Assembly: GCF_008367235.1 (NCBI RefSeq)
Contig: NZ_VTZS01000004.1
Coordinates: 62,001 to 126,000, forward strand
DNA: 64,000 bases
DNA from: Pareuzebyella sediminis
GTDB taxonomy: Bacteria; Bacteroidota; Bacteroidia; Flavobacteriales; Flavobacteriaceae
Direction of reading: 5' to 3'
Shown here: positions 34,500 through 44,270 of the stretch, in pieces
Numbering within the stretch: the stretch's first letter is position 1
Layout of the letters: each line of letters starts with the position of its first letter
Notes under the pieces: generated by a model
Database searches by the model: none
The model's input: only the letters and a program-made list of their open reading frames with translations
Told to the model about the DNA's origin: nothing
Translations under genes and position numbers: made by a program

Positions 34500-37400
34500 C
34501 TATTTCCGATTATAATCAAAAGATATCCAGTCGGCATGGCCCATGTTATGTAGCTCATCTTTAGGATTTTTAAAAACCAGGTATAAGGCTCCGTTTTCTA
34601 GACTGGGAGTAACGGGAATCGTATAATATGCCGTTTTTTCGTCTCCCTCATATTGCAAAGTTTGGCTTCCGATCACCGGACCGTCAAGTGATCCTTCCCT
34701 GATTTCCAAAGTACCCTCAAAATCATAATTCGAATTGAAGAAAGTGGCATACTTTAGATTTTTAAGGTTTTTGAAGTCGATGCCATCGAATTTTAAATAA
34801 GAATTGTGAACCAATGGGCCTACGACCCTAGAGTAATTGGTGCTCCATATTCCCGTACCCTCGGTAATTTCGGTGGCGTTCTCTGCTTCCAGCTTCTGAC
34901 TTTTAAATATGAATTGTTCATTGGCCGTAAGTTCAGAGTTCGGTTGTGCGGGGGTGCCATTATCGCGATAGGAAGCCATAAGAATATAGGTTCCCTCCCC
35001 TTGTGAGCGAAGGTGTTGATCAAAGGTCAGCGTACCTTGTAAGGGAAGTGACTTGTCCTTGGCCTTGTTGTCTTTTTGAAGGCTTAATATGTAATCGACC
35101 ATTTGGCTAACTTCCTCAATATTTAGTTGAGGATGTGCTGCCATTGCCCTTTCTCCCCATACGCCACTTCCTCCTTTGATGATTTTGGATACGAGATAGC
35201 CTGTATCTTCAGAGGTGTATTTTTTCGCGATTTCCATATAACTCGGGCCATTCACTTGTTCATTGATGCCATGACAGGCCTTGCAATCAGAAGCTTCGAT
35301 ACGTAGTTTTCCTTCAGGAACAATATTTCTTTGGTGGCCTATCGTGGCCTTAACGATGTCTTTCCCTTCTGGGATGTAATCAAAGGTGACCTTGACCTTT
35401 GATGGATCAATGGAACCATCAAGGGTTGTACCGTCCTGTTTGTCGGTGACCAGTATTTTATAATCGATGGTTTTACCGCTCCAGTAAATCGAATCATTAT
35501 TGGCGACCTGAAGGGTCAAGATGGGCGGATCGTTGCCTACCATTACTTTGGTAAATGTGGTATTTGTGTTGCCCTTCGCATCGGTAACCTTAAGCCGAAC
35601 ATTGTAAATACCCTCTTTTTCGAAGGTAAAAGTAGGGTCGATTTCTGAAGATTGCGATGAATCCGAATCGAAAAACCAGTCGTAGGTCAACGCATCACTA
35701 TCGTAGTCAAAAGAAGTCGCTCCCGAAAACTGAACGGTAAGGGGGGCGGCACCTACGGCCTTATCATTTTCGATTTGGGCTACGGGCTCACGGTTACCCG
35801 GCAAGTATGTAATACTGCTCAAACGTGCATCCAGATTTTGTGAATTCCACTTTTGACCGTACTCGAGGATATAAAGGTTGCCGTTGGAGCCAAATATCAT
35901 ATCCATGGGATGTGAAAATTCAGTATGGGGCATAAAAGCATCGGCCTTTACGTAGTTCTGGTCCTCATCTAAGGTGATGACATAAATCCAATCACGCATC
36001 CATTCGTATAGAAACAATTTATCCTCAAAATAGTCGGGAAAGGTATTTTTTGCATCGGGATGGTCGGCGGCATGATATACCGGGCCTGCCATAGGGTTGA
36101 TGCCTCCCTCTCCCATCCAAGGAAATTCTTCCGAGCGATAGTAGGTCATTGGAATCAATGATTTCTGGGCCGGAGGTAGTTCTTTAATACCTGTATTGTT
36201 CGGAGAGTCGTTGACCAAATGATCGGGGTCGAACTTTGGTCCTGAAGTTTCGGTACTAAAATCAAAATCGTTATAGGGTTCGTTATAGCCACGGGTATAG
36301 GGCCAGCCCCAATAACCAGCTTGGCGTGCCTGATCGTATTCTCCCATTCCGCTGGGGCCTCTATTGGGGTCCGCTTTACCCGCATCGGGACCGATATCGC
36401 CCCAATAGAGATAGCCCGTTTTACTATCGATCGATGGCCTAAAAGGATTTCTATTACCCATGACATAGATCTCAGGTCGGGTTTTGGGTGTTCCTTTCGG
36501 AAAAAGATTTCCTTCGGGTATGGAATAGGTACCATCGTCTTCGGGTCTTATGCGCAATATTTTACCTCGTAAGTCATTGGAGTTGGCTGCCGAACGCTGC
36601 GCGTCGTAAGCCTTTCGGCCTTGCCTTTCATCGATTGGGGCAAAACCTGAAGATTCGAAGGGGTTCGTATTGTCACCTACGGTTATAAACAAGTTGCCTT
36701 GTGGGCCGAACTCCAAAGCTCCGCCACTATGACAACAATGGCGATCGGTAGGGATTTCGAGCAATATCTTTTCGGAGTCAAAATCCAGTACTCTGTCTTT
36801 TAGCGTAAAACGTGAAATACGTTGTTTTGATTCATCGCCCTTTACCGAATAAAAGAAATAAATCCAGTTATTTTCGGAGTAGTTTGGATCAACGGCAATA
36901 CCTAATAACCCATCTTCGTTACCATAAAAAAGATCAAGTTGAGCCAAGGTTTCAGTATTTTCAGAGTCAAAATCATAGAGTTTTAAAGCGCCCCTACGCT
37001 CCACAAAAAGAATTCCCTCACCTGGAAGTTCATCAAGTTCCATTGGCTCGTTCAAGTTAAAATCGAGCACCTTTTTTACAAAGCGATCCTCGGGAGGTAC
37101 CCGGTCCGTAGTGGCTTTTGAATAGTCGAGTTCGGCATCTCCCATGGCATATTGAATACCGCCCCATAGGTGCTTCATGAACTGTGGGTTCTCGAAAGTT
37201 TCGTTTGTATGCCCCATTTCTGTGTAGAAGGCACGTCCCCCATCAAACTCATGATACCAAGAAATTGGGTGGTTTTCACCATTGGTCCCGCCCTCATAAC
37301 TGTTTTCATCAATGTTAATCAGCACGTTGATATCTGGATTAATGTTTCGGAAGTTGTACCACTCGTCATTTTTTATCCACAGAGAATCCATCTGTTGCGT

Positions 37401-37871
37401 AGCTGCATGATCGGTTCGTACAATATGAAGTTCAGCCTCTTGTATCCTTGGGTGGCCATCGAAAATTGCCCCTACCAAGCGATTGTACCAAGGCCAATCA
37501 TATTCGGTGTCTGTGGCGGCATGCACGCCTACAAACCCTCCTCCCGCTTGTATATACCGTTCGAAATCGGCTTGTTGAACATCGTTCAAAACATCACGGG
37601 TCGTATTTAGAAAAATTACCGTTTTGTATTGTTTGAGGGAATCCTCTTCAAAGTAGTTGGCATCTTCCGTCGAAACGACGTGGATTGCCTTTTCTTTTAC
37701 CAATTTTTTTAGGGCTTCTACGCCCGCCTCGATAGAACTGTGTCTGAAACCTGCAGTTTTGCTAAATACCAATATTTTTTGTTCTTTTTTACTACAGGAT
37801 ATAGCAGTAATGAGGATTAGGCAGAGGAGGGAAACTATTTTGAGTTCTGGTCGTTTTTTTAGACTCTTCAT
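34500..37871 (-). CDS. Giant lipoprotein: ThuA + sugar dehydrogenase + PKD + cytochrome c + CBM-like
   Basis: A 1123-residue protein from the ATG at 37871, which gives a clean lipoprotein signal (LILITAISC, Cys26); the longer frame upstream is not needed. In order: ThuA (about 30-250, ILVFSKTAGFRHSSIEAG, ERYIQAGGGFVGVHAATDTEYDW); a PQQ-type glucose/sorbosone dehydrogenase propeller (about 275-700, HCCHSGGALEFGPQGNLFITVG); PKD (about 700-790, APLTVQFSGATSFDYDSDALTYDW); a linker; a class I cytochrome c (CKACH near residue 860, a later Met in ERAMAAHP); and a C-terminal CBM6-like beta-sandwich. Substrate oxidation and electron transfer would be on one chain anchored to the envelope. It is transcribed alone, bounded upstream by the strong terminator at 38024. 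Confidence 0.85.
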   Translation of the reverse strand: MKSLKKRPELKIVSLLCLILITAISCSKKEQKILVFSKTAGFRHSSIEAGVEALKKLVKEKAIHVVSTEDANYFEEDSLKQYKTVIFLNTTRDVLNDVQQADFERYIQAGGGFVGVHAATDTEYDWPWYNRLVGAIFDGHPRIQEAELHIVRTDHAATQQMDSLWIKNDEWYNFRNINPDINVLINIDENSYEGGTNGENHPISWYHEFDGGRAFYTEMGHTNETFENPQFMKHLWGGIQYAMGDAELDYSKATTDRVPPEDRFVKKVLDFNLNEPMELDELPGEGILFVERRGALKLYDFDSENTETLAQLDLFYGNEDGLLGIAVDPNYSENNWIYFFYSVKGDESKQRISRFTLKDRVLDFDSEKILLEIPTDRHCCHSGGALEFGPQGNLFITVGDNTNPFESSGFAPIDERQGRKAYDAQRSAANSNDLRGKILRIRPEDDGTYSIPEGNLFPKGTPKTRPEIYVMGNRNPFRPSIDSKTGYLYWGDIGPDAGKADPNRGPSGMGEYDQARQAGYWGWPYTRGYNEPYNDFDFSTETSGPKFDPDHLVNDSPNNTGIKELPPAQKSLIPMTYYRSEEFPWMGEGGINPMAGPVYHAADHPDAKNTFPDYFEDKLFLYEWMRDWIYVITLDEDQNYVKADAFMPHTEFSHPMDMIFGSNGNLYILEYGQKWNSQNLDARLSSITYLPGNREPVAQIENDKAVGAAPLTVQFSGATSFDYDSDALTYDWFFDSDSSQSSEIDPTFTFEKEGIYNVRLKVTDAKGNTNTTFTKVMVGNDPPILTLQVANNDSIYWSGKTIDYKILVTDKQDGTTLDGSIDPSKVKVTFDYIPEGKDIVKATIGHQRNIVPEGKLRIEASDCKACHGINEQVNGPSYMEIAKKYTSEDTGYLVSKIIKGGSGVWGERAMAAHPQLNIEEVSQMVDYILSLQKDNKAKDKSLPLQGTLTFDQHLRSQGEGTYILMASYRDNGTPAQPNSELTANEQFIFKSQKLEAENATEITEGTGIWSTNYSRVVGPLVHNSYLKFDGIDFKNLKNLKYATFFNSNYDFEGTLEIREGSLDGPVIGSQTLQYEGDEKTAYYTIPVTPSLENGALYLVFKNPKDELHNMGHADWISFDYNRK

Positions 37872-38023
37872 GATAGGGTGACCTTTAATTCTATTTGGTT
37901 TGGTGAATGTCTCTGATTGCAAGGACGATAGAGTAAAGATAAATCGATTTCGATACGTAAGGGCAAGAAATTTTATTTTGGTTGTAAAATTGCTGTCAAA
38001 AAGAGTCGCTAATTCTTCAAAAT

Positions 38024-38059
38024 AAGAAACGGTCGGCATTTGGCGACCGACCGTTTCTT
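38024..38059 (-). terminator. Strong intrinsic terminator of the second susC/susD operon
   Basis: AAGAAACGGTCGG (38024-38036) and CCGACCGTTTCTT (38047-38059) form a perfect 13-bp stem with a 10-base loop. On the minus strand the stem runs into a T-rich tract (TTTCTTATTTT). It lies 55 bases after the stop of the 113-residue lipoprotein gene. Confidence 0.85.
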
Positions 38060-38113
38060 TACTAACTCAACTAACTTTTACTTTTTGGATTTTTTCCAAT
38101 AAGGATCGACCCA

Positions 38114-38455
38114 TTATTGTTTTTTGGTAAGGGTCAGTGCCACCTCTTTCTCGATTTCATCTCCGACATATACGATTTGAGGGGTATTTCCAGTATCCCA
38201 GACCGTATCGCGAATGACTGTGGTAGCCCCTATGTAGTAGTTACCGGCGTCAAGCCCGCTGAAGGAAAAGCTACCTTCGCCATCAGTATTGGTATCCATT
38301 ATAAGTTGGGTGTCTTCGGTATACAATTTTACTGTAATACCAGAGACGACATTACCGTCGTCTGCACTTGCCGTACCTACGATGGTGCCCTGATCGTCTT
38401 TACTGCAAGACACTATGGCTCCTAAAACGAGCATTAAAAAAAGTATCCTTTTCAT
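38114..38455 (-). CDS. Small lipoprotein with a single carboxypeptidase-regulatory / Cna-B-like domain
   Basis: A 113-residue protein: lipoprotein signal (LGAIVSCSKDD, Cys17), then one compact beta-sandwich. It shows the hallmarks of peptidase-regulatory domains (GTIVGTASADDGNVVSGITVKL, TNTDGEGSFSFSGLDAGNYYIGA). It is the last gene of the SusC-SusD operon, 106 bases after SusD, with an inverted repeat in the gap. In this position small lipoproteins are often surface glycan-binding or structural partners of the SusCD complex. That role is inferred from position; the fold alone says only 'beta-sandwich'. Confidence 0.7.
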   Translation of the reverse strand: MKRILFLMLVLGAIVSCSKDDQGTIVGTASADDGNVVSGITVKLYTEDTQLIMDTNTDGEGSFSFSGLDAGNYYIGATTVIRDTVWDTGNTPQIVYVGDEIEKEVALTLTKKQ

Positions 38456-38484
38456 TTTTTAAAAATTTGTAGTTTTTTGAATGT

Positions 38485-38535
38485 GATGCAATGTGCCCTT
38501 TGAATTTCAGATGCTGTTTTTAAGCACATTGCATC
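38485..38535. repeat. Perfect 12-bp inverted repeat between susD and the small lipoprotein gene
   Basis: GATGCAATGTGC at 38485-38496 and its exact complement GCACATTGCATC at 38524-38535 flank a 27-base spacer. No T-run follows on the minus (coding) strand, so it is not an ordinary terminator. It could protect the 3' end of the susCD message or attenuate expression of the downstream gene. Confidence 0.6.
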
Positions 38536-38561
38536 GTTTTATAAATGGGTAAAATTTCTTT

Positions 38562-40553
38562 TTATTCAAGTACGTTTTTCCACTTTGTATCCCTCCCTGT
38601 AAACCAAATAGGTAAATCAGGGTTATCGTGTTGGCTTATTCTAGACCACACCTCGGGATCGGTTGCTTGAATGTTCGGGTTGTAAAGGAATCTTTCTTTC
38701 CATTTGAAAATCTCATAAGGAGAACCGGGGTTGTCTCCTAAATATTTCACCAAACGACGCGCAGAGGTCCAAGGCACTTCAAAGTTGAACATGTTATAGT
38801 GCAATTGTAATTGGTTGAAAATCGACCTCACTTTCTCCTCAGGACCTAGTCCGTCAAAGCGCTGGGCCTCAAATTCGGCGTAAGCACTGGCGTTGTACTG
38901 TTCGGAGGGCCTATCCCTATCGATTCTTGATTGATCCATGTTGCTAGGGAAAGAAGGCGTGGTTTGTTTTGAATATTGGTTGTCCACATTTTGTGAATAC
39001 CAATAAGCACAAGATAGTTCAATAGCCTTCTTGTAGTGATCACGTGCCGACCCGGCATTTCCAAAGCCCCGTACTGCTGCTTCCGCTAGGGAAAGTTCGG
39101 TCTCCACGGCATGAAGGGTGGGGTATCGGATATCAAAATTATATTGTGGTCGCACATTGTACTCGGAAATCATATTTCTATCCGTACCGATGGTCCAGTT
39201 GATATCTTGGTACTGGGCACAATAAGTTCTAAAGGCGTTGAAAAGAAATGCCTCGCGCCCTGAAAGACTGGCGGCCGCTTCGTCACTCAATCGAATAGTG
39301 TGCTCAAATCCTTCTTTACCGAACGTTATTTCGGTGACATTGATATCGGTCATGATCGGATGGTTGATATAATAGCCTCTCATGGCCTTGCTAAAGTAGC
39401 TGTTTGGATCACTTCCGTTATCCCAAGAAGTTTCTGCACCGACATACCTGCCCATAATATCTTTAGAGAAAAGATAGGCTACCCTCGGGTCGACAGTGCC
39501 ATTGGCAAGCCCTTCTTCGGAGTTATCGCCATCAAAATAGTATAAGGTTTGGCCATCGATAACGACACTTTTTTCCGTGGGAATACAATGCATTACATCT
39601 TCCAAAAAGCGTTTGGGAGCGCGACATTCGTCAGAACGTTCTCTAAAGGACCGGGTGATTCCCAATTCAACCTGTAAACGGTTGGGTTCGACTATTGCGA
39701 TATCGGCCAAACCTGCGACGTCCATGGCCTGGTCGAAAAGCGGTTTGCCATTCAGCTCATTGATCGTAGACGTGGTAAGCTCCGGTAATCGCTCGCTCAC
39801 GGTCATGGCCCAGCGAAGTCTCAATGAATTGATATACTTACGCCATTGTAATAGATTACCGTCGAAGATAACATCTTGGGCTTGAAAGGAGGCTTGTTGA
39901 CTTGCATCTAGTTCAACGGTTGAAAGATAATCTTCAATTTCTCCTAGTTCTTCGATGATGATAGGATAGATTTCCTCTTGTCCCAAAAATTCAGCTTTGT
40001 CACCGTCAAGAGCTCCTGCCGATCCGGTCTGAAAATACGGAACTTCATCATATCCATCGATACCACGTTGATAGGCATAGGCCTTCAATACGTGTAATAA
40101 TCGCATGTAAAGTACGTCAAGCGTGGTGCGTTCATCCTCTGGAATTCTATTGAACTCTTTCTGACCCCACAAAATCTGCTTTACCCATTGGCTATTTAAG
40201 GCATTGAAAACCGATCGGTTAAATCCATTGGATCCCCAATCGTTCTCCACGTCGGTTAGGGCATATGGAATACCATATTCCTTAACATTATAATATAATT
40301 GAACCCCTGTGCCCATCACGCGCGATCCGCTACGTAATTGATGGTAGTGCGAACCATAATCACCGCGCAATAAAAAACCACGGGTTAATTGTGAGGTGAA
40401 ATATCCGGCGATTATACTTACACCGGCCTCATCAGCCTGGCTTTTCGAAAAGCCATCGGGATCTTGATATAAATCTGTAAGCTCGTCTTGACAGCTCGTT
40501 GAACCCAGCAGTATCAAGCACGATAATAGCGATTTTAAAAATATGTTTTTCAT
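38562..40553 (-). CDS. SusD-like nutrient-binding lipoprotein (locus 2)
   Basis: A 663-residue protein of the SusD-like_2 type ('SusD/RagB nutrient-binding outer-membrane lipoprotein'). The signal ends at LLGSTSC (Cys21), followed by QDELTDL, the acidic surface-export pattern. Recognisable parts are LYQDPDGFS, the helical core (LRLLHVLKAYAYQRGIDGYDEVPYF with YMRL before it; LQWRKYINSLRLRWAMTVSE) and the C-terminal SEQYNASAYAEFEAQRFDGL. It pairs with SusC 16 bases upstream. The companion genes across the divergent promoter point to a fucose-containing ligand; this is inference. Confidence 0.9.
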   Translation of the reverse strand: MKNIFLKSLLSCLILLGSTSCQDELTDLYQDPDGFSKSQADEAGVSIIAGYFTSQLTRGFLLRGDYGSHYHQLRSGSRVMGTGVQLYYNVKEYGIPYALTDVENDWGSNGFNRSVFNALNSQWVKQILWGQKEFNRIPEDERTTLDVLYMRLLHVLKAYAYQRGIDGYDEVPYFQTGSAGALDGDKAEFLGQEEIYPIIIEELGEIEDYLSTVELDASQQASFQAQDVIFDGNLLQWRKYINSLRLRWAMTVSERLPELTTSTINELNGKPLFDQAMDVAGLADIAIVEPNRLQVELGITRSFRERSDECRAPKRFLEDVMHCIPTEKSVVIDGQTLYYFDGDNSEEGLANGTVDPRVAYLFSKDIMGRYVGAETSWDNGSDPNSYFSKAMRGYYINHPIMTDINVTEITFGKEGFEHTIRLSDEAAASLSGREAFLFNAFRTYCAQYQDINWTIGTDRNMISEYNVRPQYNFDIRYPTLHAVETELSLAEAAVRGFGNAGSARDHYKKAIELSCAYWYSQNVDNQYSKQTTPSFPSNMDQSRIDRDRPSEQYNASAYAEFEAQRFDGLGPEEKVRSIFNQLQLHYNMFNFEVPWTSARRLVKYLGDNPGSPYEIFKWKERFLYNPNIQATDPEVWSRISQHDNPDLPIWFTGRDTKWKNVLE

Positions 40554-40569
40554 AGTACTATTTTTTTAA

Positions 40570-43500
40570 TTATAAATTAGCCTTTACCGAAATTCCGTAC
40601 GACCGTTGCGCAGGAAGCGCGGTCGTTCCAAAGGCCCCATCGGACCATCCCGTACCGTTTGATGATTCCGGAATTGTATTTGGAGCATCCTTATAAATAT
40701 AAGCAAGATTGTTGGCAAATACAGATAGCACGATATTGCTCAGCCCTATTCGCTCGGAGAGGTCGGGAAGCCTATAATCTAACGAAACATTCCTTAGGGC
40801 TACATAATCACTCTTGAACAAGCGGTCTTCAGGGAAGAACCCGTTCGAAAAGTAGGACGAATAGTAGTAATCTTGCGCTGATGAAATCTGATTGTTGGGT
40901 GTTCCATCAGAATAGACTCCAGATAAAAGCACACCATCGTTATAGGTAGGGCCACTAGGATTAGAACCAGCGACCTTTTGCCCGTCCGTATTCAAGTAAT
41001 AGGCTTGACCTCCGGTTGCAGCGTCACGATAGGGTAAACTTTCCTTTAAAACACCCGCAGCCATCATATAGGTTTCTGCTTCATTGATGAAACTTGCACC
41101 GAACGAATAGTCGATATTGGTGACCAAGCTGAAGTTTTTATAGTTGAATCTATTGAAAACCCCACCGGTAAGGTCTGGCAAAAGTTTACCTACTACTCGG
41201 TTACTCGACCTGCTGTAGCTATAACGCTGACCATTTCTATCAACGATACGTTCACCGTTGTTCGGGTCATTGTCATCTGATGGGTTGATATAGTTCTGCC
41301 ATCCCTGTTGCTGTACGATTAGACCATATTCACCACCGACTTCGGCCACTATGTTGAGTCCATTACCTCCAAATAAAGAAAGCGAAGTGAGATCTCCGTC
41401 AAGTCTTCTGACTTGTGTTTTACTGGATGCAAAGGTCATATCGAGATTCCATTGAAAGTCTTCGCTGTAGAGCGGCTTGGTTTTTAAGGCAAGTTCCCAA
41501 CCCGTATTGGCGACGTCACCCGCATTAATTCGTACACTGTTCACACCAAGTCCGGGAGGCGCAGTAACTCGCATAATCTGATCATAGGTGTTGGCATGGT
41601 AGACCGAAAAGTCAAATCCTAATCGTTGATTTTCGAAGAAATAGCCTTCAAGCCCTACTTCGAATTCACGCTTACGCTCTGGTTGTAGGTTCGGCACAAA
41701 ATTCTCATCGATCGGTGGTAGGTCGTTCGGAGGGGATAAAATAAAGCCGTTGCCCGACTGGGAAACCCCTAGGTTGACATTACTGAAATATAGCGGGCCG
41801 GGTCGACCAACATCTGCCCATGAAGTTCTTAGCTTCAAGAATTTTACGGCCGCTGGCATATTGATAGAATTAGATGCAATCCATGTAGCACTTACCCCAG
41901 GGTAAAAATAACTATTATTATCAGGAGGTAAAATAGATGACCAGTCGTTACGGGCTTGGGCCTCAATGAAAATTTGATCGTTCCAGTCTAACTGAAGTGA
42001 GCCCAGCACACCATAAAGAATATCATGTCCGTTATCGATGATGGGTGTCGGATTAATTCCGGAGGGGAGGTTGGAGAACGAAAAGAAATTTGGAATTACC
42101 ATACCGCCAATGGTTTCTGCACCTCGTACTTCAAGATAATTGTCACGAATAACACCTCCAACGAAACCAGAGATATTAAAGTCGTTTATATCGGTGTTGA
42201 AATTGAAGGTGGCTTGGCCATAAGTTTTTCTAATGATACGGTTTTGATCTCTAAAGACGGAGCCACTGTTGGGTCCGATTAAGCTTGGATCTTCTAATTT
42301 TCCTTTATAGGTACTACGTTCGGTGGTATTATCAAGACCCCCTAAAATCGTCGCGCTAAAGGTATCGTTAAAGGTCAAGTCCATGGTCAAAGACTGAATA
42401 CCGTGAATACGGTTGAAATCAGATTCATTTTGTGTCCAATCCCAAAGTGTTCCTACAACGGAAGCACGTCCGTTCGATATAAAATTTTGCCGACGGTCCG
42501 GGTTCTGAAAATAGTTGTATCCATTTTCGGTCACCAAAGCGCTTCGTATGAGGTCGACATCGATATCCCTGGAGTAGGCACCCAATTCAGATCGTGCCCC
42601 TTGTGCATCGAAAGATCCTGCGTAAGCAGAGTTTAAATTACTGGTTACATAGTAATTGCCTACGTATTTCAAAGATATATAGTCGTTTACATCGTAAGAC
42701 GCATTGAAACTGAAGGTGTTTTTATCATATTTGGCTCCACGAATAATCGGGGTATAGGCCATGTTGGTGTAGGAAAAACGTACAGAACCTCTTTCCCCAC
42801 CTGAGCTTACCGATACGTTTGCCGTACGTTGAAGGCCTGTTTGAAAAAGTTGGTCATTGACCGATCTTCGGGTCGGCTGCCATGGTCGAATAGACCCGTC
42901 CCACCAGCGAAGGTTTACGCTGGGGTCATATTTAGGTCCGAAAGCTTGCCCTGCAATGTCCAACGCCCTTTCGCCGTTCTCATTGATATAGAACCCTTGA
43001 TCATCCGTGGCCGAAACACTGGGGCTACGTCCTGTACCATAGATGTCTTGAAATTCAGTCAAAAATGCACTTTTTTCCAAGGAGGTGGTCAGAGAGGCTG
43101 AAATTCCAAGTCCCTTACTTCTTGAGCCGCTTTTAGTCGTAATCAATATAACGCCATTAGCCCCTTCACTACCGTAGAGTACGGAAGCTTTGGCGCCTTT
43201 TAAGATTTGCATCGAGGCGATGTCATCGGGGTTGATATCGTTGATACCGGTTCCATTATCCCTACCGGTTCTACCGTTGTAGTTAATGTTTGAATTTTCA
43301 TCATGGATCGGAATACCATCGACAACAATTAAAGGGCGCGTGGTCGAGTTTTGATCAAAGGAGACCGCATTTCGAATATTGATTTTGAAACCACCTGAAG
43401 GCCCCGTGGCGGTAGAAGCTACGGCAACACCAGCAGCCGTACCGTATAGCGACTGTAAAGCATTCACCGGCGTACCACTGGCAAGAATTCGATCATTGTC

Positions 43501-43980
43501 GACACTGGCTACGGAATAGCCAAGTGCTTTGGCATCCTTTTTAATGCCCAAGGCAGTGACGACGACCTCATCAAGTTCACTGGCATCTTCACTAAGGGTT
43601 ACATTAATGGTAGCCCTGCCGTTCACATTAATACTTTGAGTGGCAAATCCGATGTACGATATTTCAAGTACTGGCGAATCACCTGTAGGCGTTATGGAAT
43701 AGTTGCCGTCAAAATCGGTCGACACTCCATTTGTGGTGCCTACTTCTAATACCGTGGCGCCGGCCAAGGGCACACCATCTTCATCAGTGACCGTTCCTGA
43801 AACTGCGGTTTGATCGATCGGGTTGCCCATCGGTATAGCCGATTCCAAAGCTTTTGCTACTGACACATGGGCTTGGGCCGAACCAAAAAGGAAGGCAGCG
43901 AACAGTGTCAAGAGTGCCTTGCGAAAATCGACTTTAGGAATGCCTCGTCTGGGATTCCCATACTTCTTTCGTTTTTTCAT
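40570..43980 (-). CDS. SusC/RagA TonB-dependent transporter (locus 2)
   Basis: A 1136-residue outer-membrane importer. It has a long basic N-terminus (MKKRKKYGNPRRGIPK) before the signal helix, cleaved near AQA (about residue 37). A carboxypeptidase-regulatory domain follows at about 60-130 (SGTVTDEDGVPLAGATVLEV), then DEVVVTALGIKKDAKALGYS, the plug (IRNAVSF, PLIVVDGIPIHDE, GSEGANGVILITT) and the barrel to a C-terminal VKANL. It starts the operon SusC-SusD-lipoprotein and diverges from the AraC regulator across 290 bases. A minus-strand -7-like TATTTTTG lies at 44136-44129. Confidence 0.93.
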   Translation of the reverse strand: MKKRKKYGNPRRGIPKVDFRKALLTLFAAFLFGSAQAHVSVAKALESAIPMGNPIDQTAVSGTVTDEDGVPLAGATVLEVGTTNGVSTDFDGNYSITPTGDSPVLEISYIGFATQSINVNGRATINVTLSEDASELDEVVVTALGIKKDAKALGYSVASVDNDRILASGTPVNALQSLYGTAAGVAVASTATGPSGGFKINIRNAVSFDQNSTTRPLIVVDGIPIHDENSNINYNGRTGRDNGTGINDINPDDIASMQILKGAKASVLYGSEGANGVILITTKSGSRSKGLGISASLTTSLEKSAFLTEFQDIYGTGRSPSVSATDDQGFYINENGERALDIAGQAFGPKYDPSVNLRWWDGSIRPWQPTRRSVNDQLFQTGLQRTANVSVSSGGERGSVRFSYTNMAYTPIIRGAKYDKNTFSFNASYDVNDYISLKYVGNYYVTSNLNSAYAGSFDAQGARSELGAYSRDIDVDLIRSALVTENGYNYFQNPDRRQNFISNGRASVVGTLWDWTQNESDFNRIHGIQSLTMDLTFNDTFSATILGGLDNTTERSTYKGKLEDPSLIGPNSGSVFRDQNRIIRKTYGQATFNFNTDINDFNISGFVGGVIRDNYLEVRGAETIGGMVIPNFFSFSNLPSGINPTPIIDNGHDILYGVLGSLQLDWNDQIFIEAQARNDWSSILPPDNNSYFYPGVSATWIASNSINMPAAVKFLKLRTSWADVGRPGPLYFSNVNLGVSQSGNGFILSPPNDLPPIDENFVPNLQPERKREFEVGLEGYFFENQRLGFDFSVYHANTYDQIMRVTAPPGLGVNSVRINAGDVANTGWELALKTKPLYSEDFQWNLDMTFASSKTQVRRLDGDLTSLSLFGGNGLNIVAEVGGEYGLIVQQQGWQNYINPSDDNDPNNGERIVDRNGQRYSYSRSSNRVVGKLLPDLTGGVFNRFNYKNFSLVTNIDYSFGASFINEAETYMMAAGVLKESLPYRDAATGGQAYYLNTDGQKVAGSNPSGPTYNDGVLLSGVYSDGTPNNQISSAQDYYYSSYFSNGFFPEDRLFKSDYVALRNVSLDYRLPDLSERIGLSNIVLSVFANNLAYIYKDAPNTIPESSNGTGWSDGAFGTTALPAQRSYGISVKANL

Positions 43981-44128
43981 AATTGATGAGTTTGTTTGAG
44001 ATTAGACTTAGGTTAAGACTTTTTTGTGATTGTTGAAGTTTTGCAAATGACTTAGTCGAAATTTTAAGATAGTGCCAATACTACGATTTAAGAACCACGC
44101 ATTTCAAGGCAAATTAATTTTAGAAAAG

Positions 44129-44136
44129 CAAAAATA
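44129..44136 (-). promoter_or_regulatory. Candidate -7 element for susC of locus 2
   Basis: Read on the minus strand the bases are TATTTTTG, matching TAnnTTTG. A TTTG (CAAA on plus, 44161-44164) lies 24 bases upstream. The implied leader before the ATG at 43980 is about 140 bases. I see nothing else clear in the 290-base spacer 43981-44270. Confidence 0.35.
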
Positions 44137-44270
44137 GCAGAGCGTTTTGTTAAAACCTACCAAAAATTATGCAGAGTTTGATGTTTTTTTTGCCGAAAAA
44201 AGTGAATTTAATCCTTTCTGCTACTTTTTGTATTAAAAATTGTTAATTTACCCTTAAATTTAATGGTGAG

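Noticed and set aside
37872-38039. N-terminal extension of the giant ThuA fusion up to 38039
   Set aside because: It would place 56 residues without signal character before a perfect lipoprotein signal and would run into the terminator hairpin at 38024.
44101-44270. AT-rich stretch with TACTTTTTG as a promoter for the AraC gene
   Set aside because: The element has three rather than two bases between TA and TTTG and no TTG at a proper distance; not strong enough to annotate.
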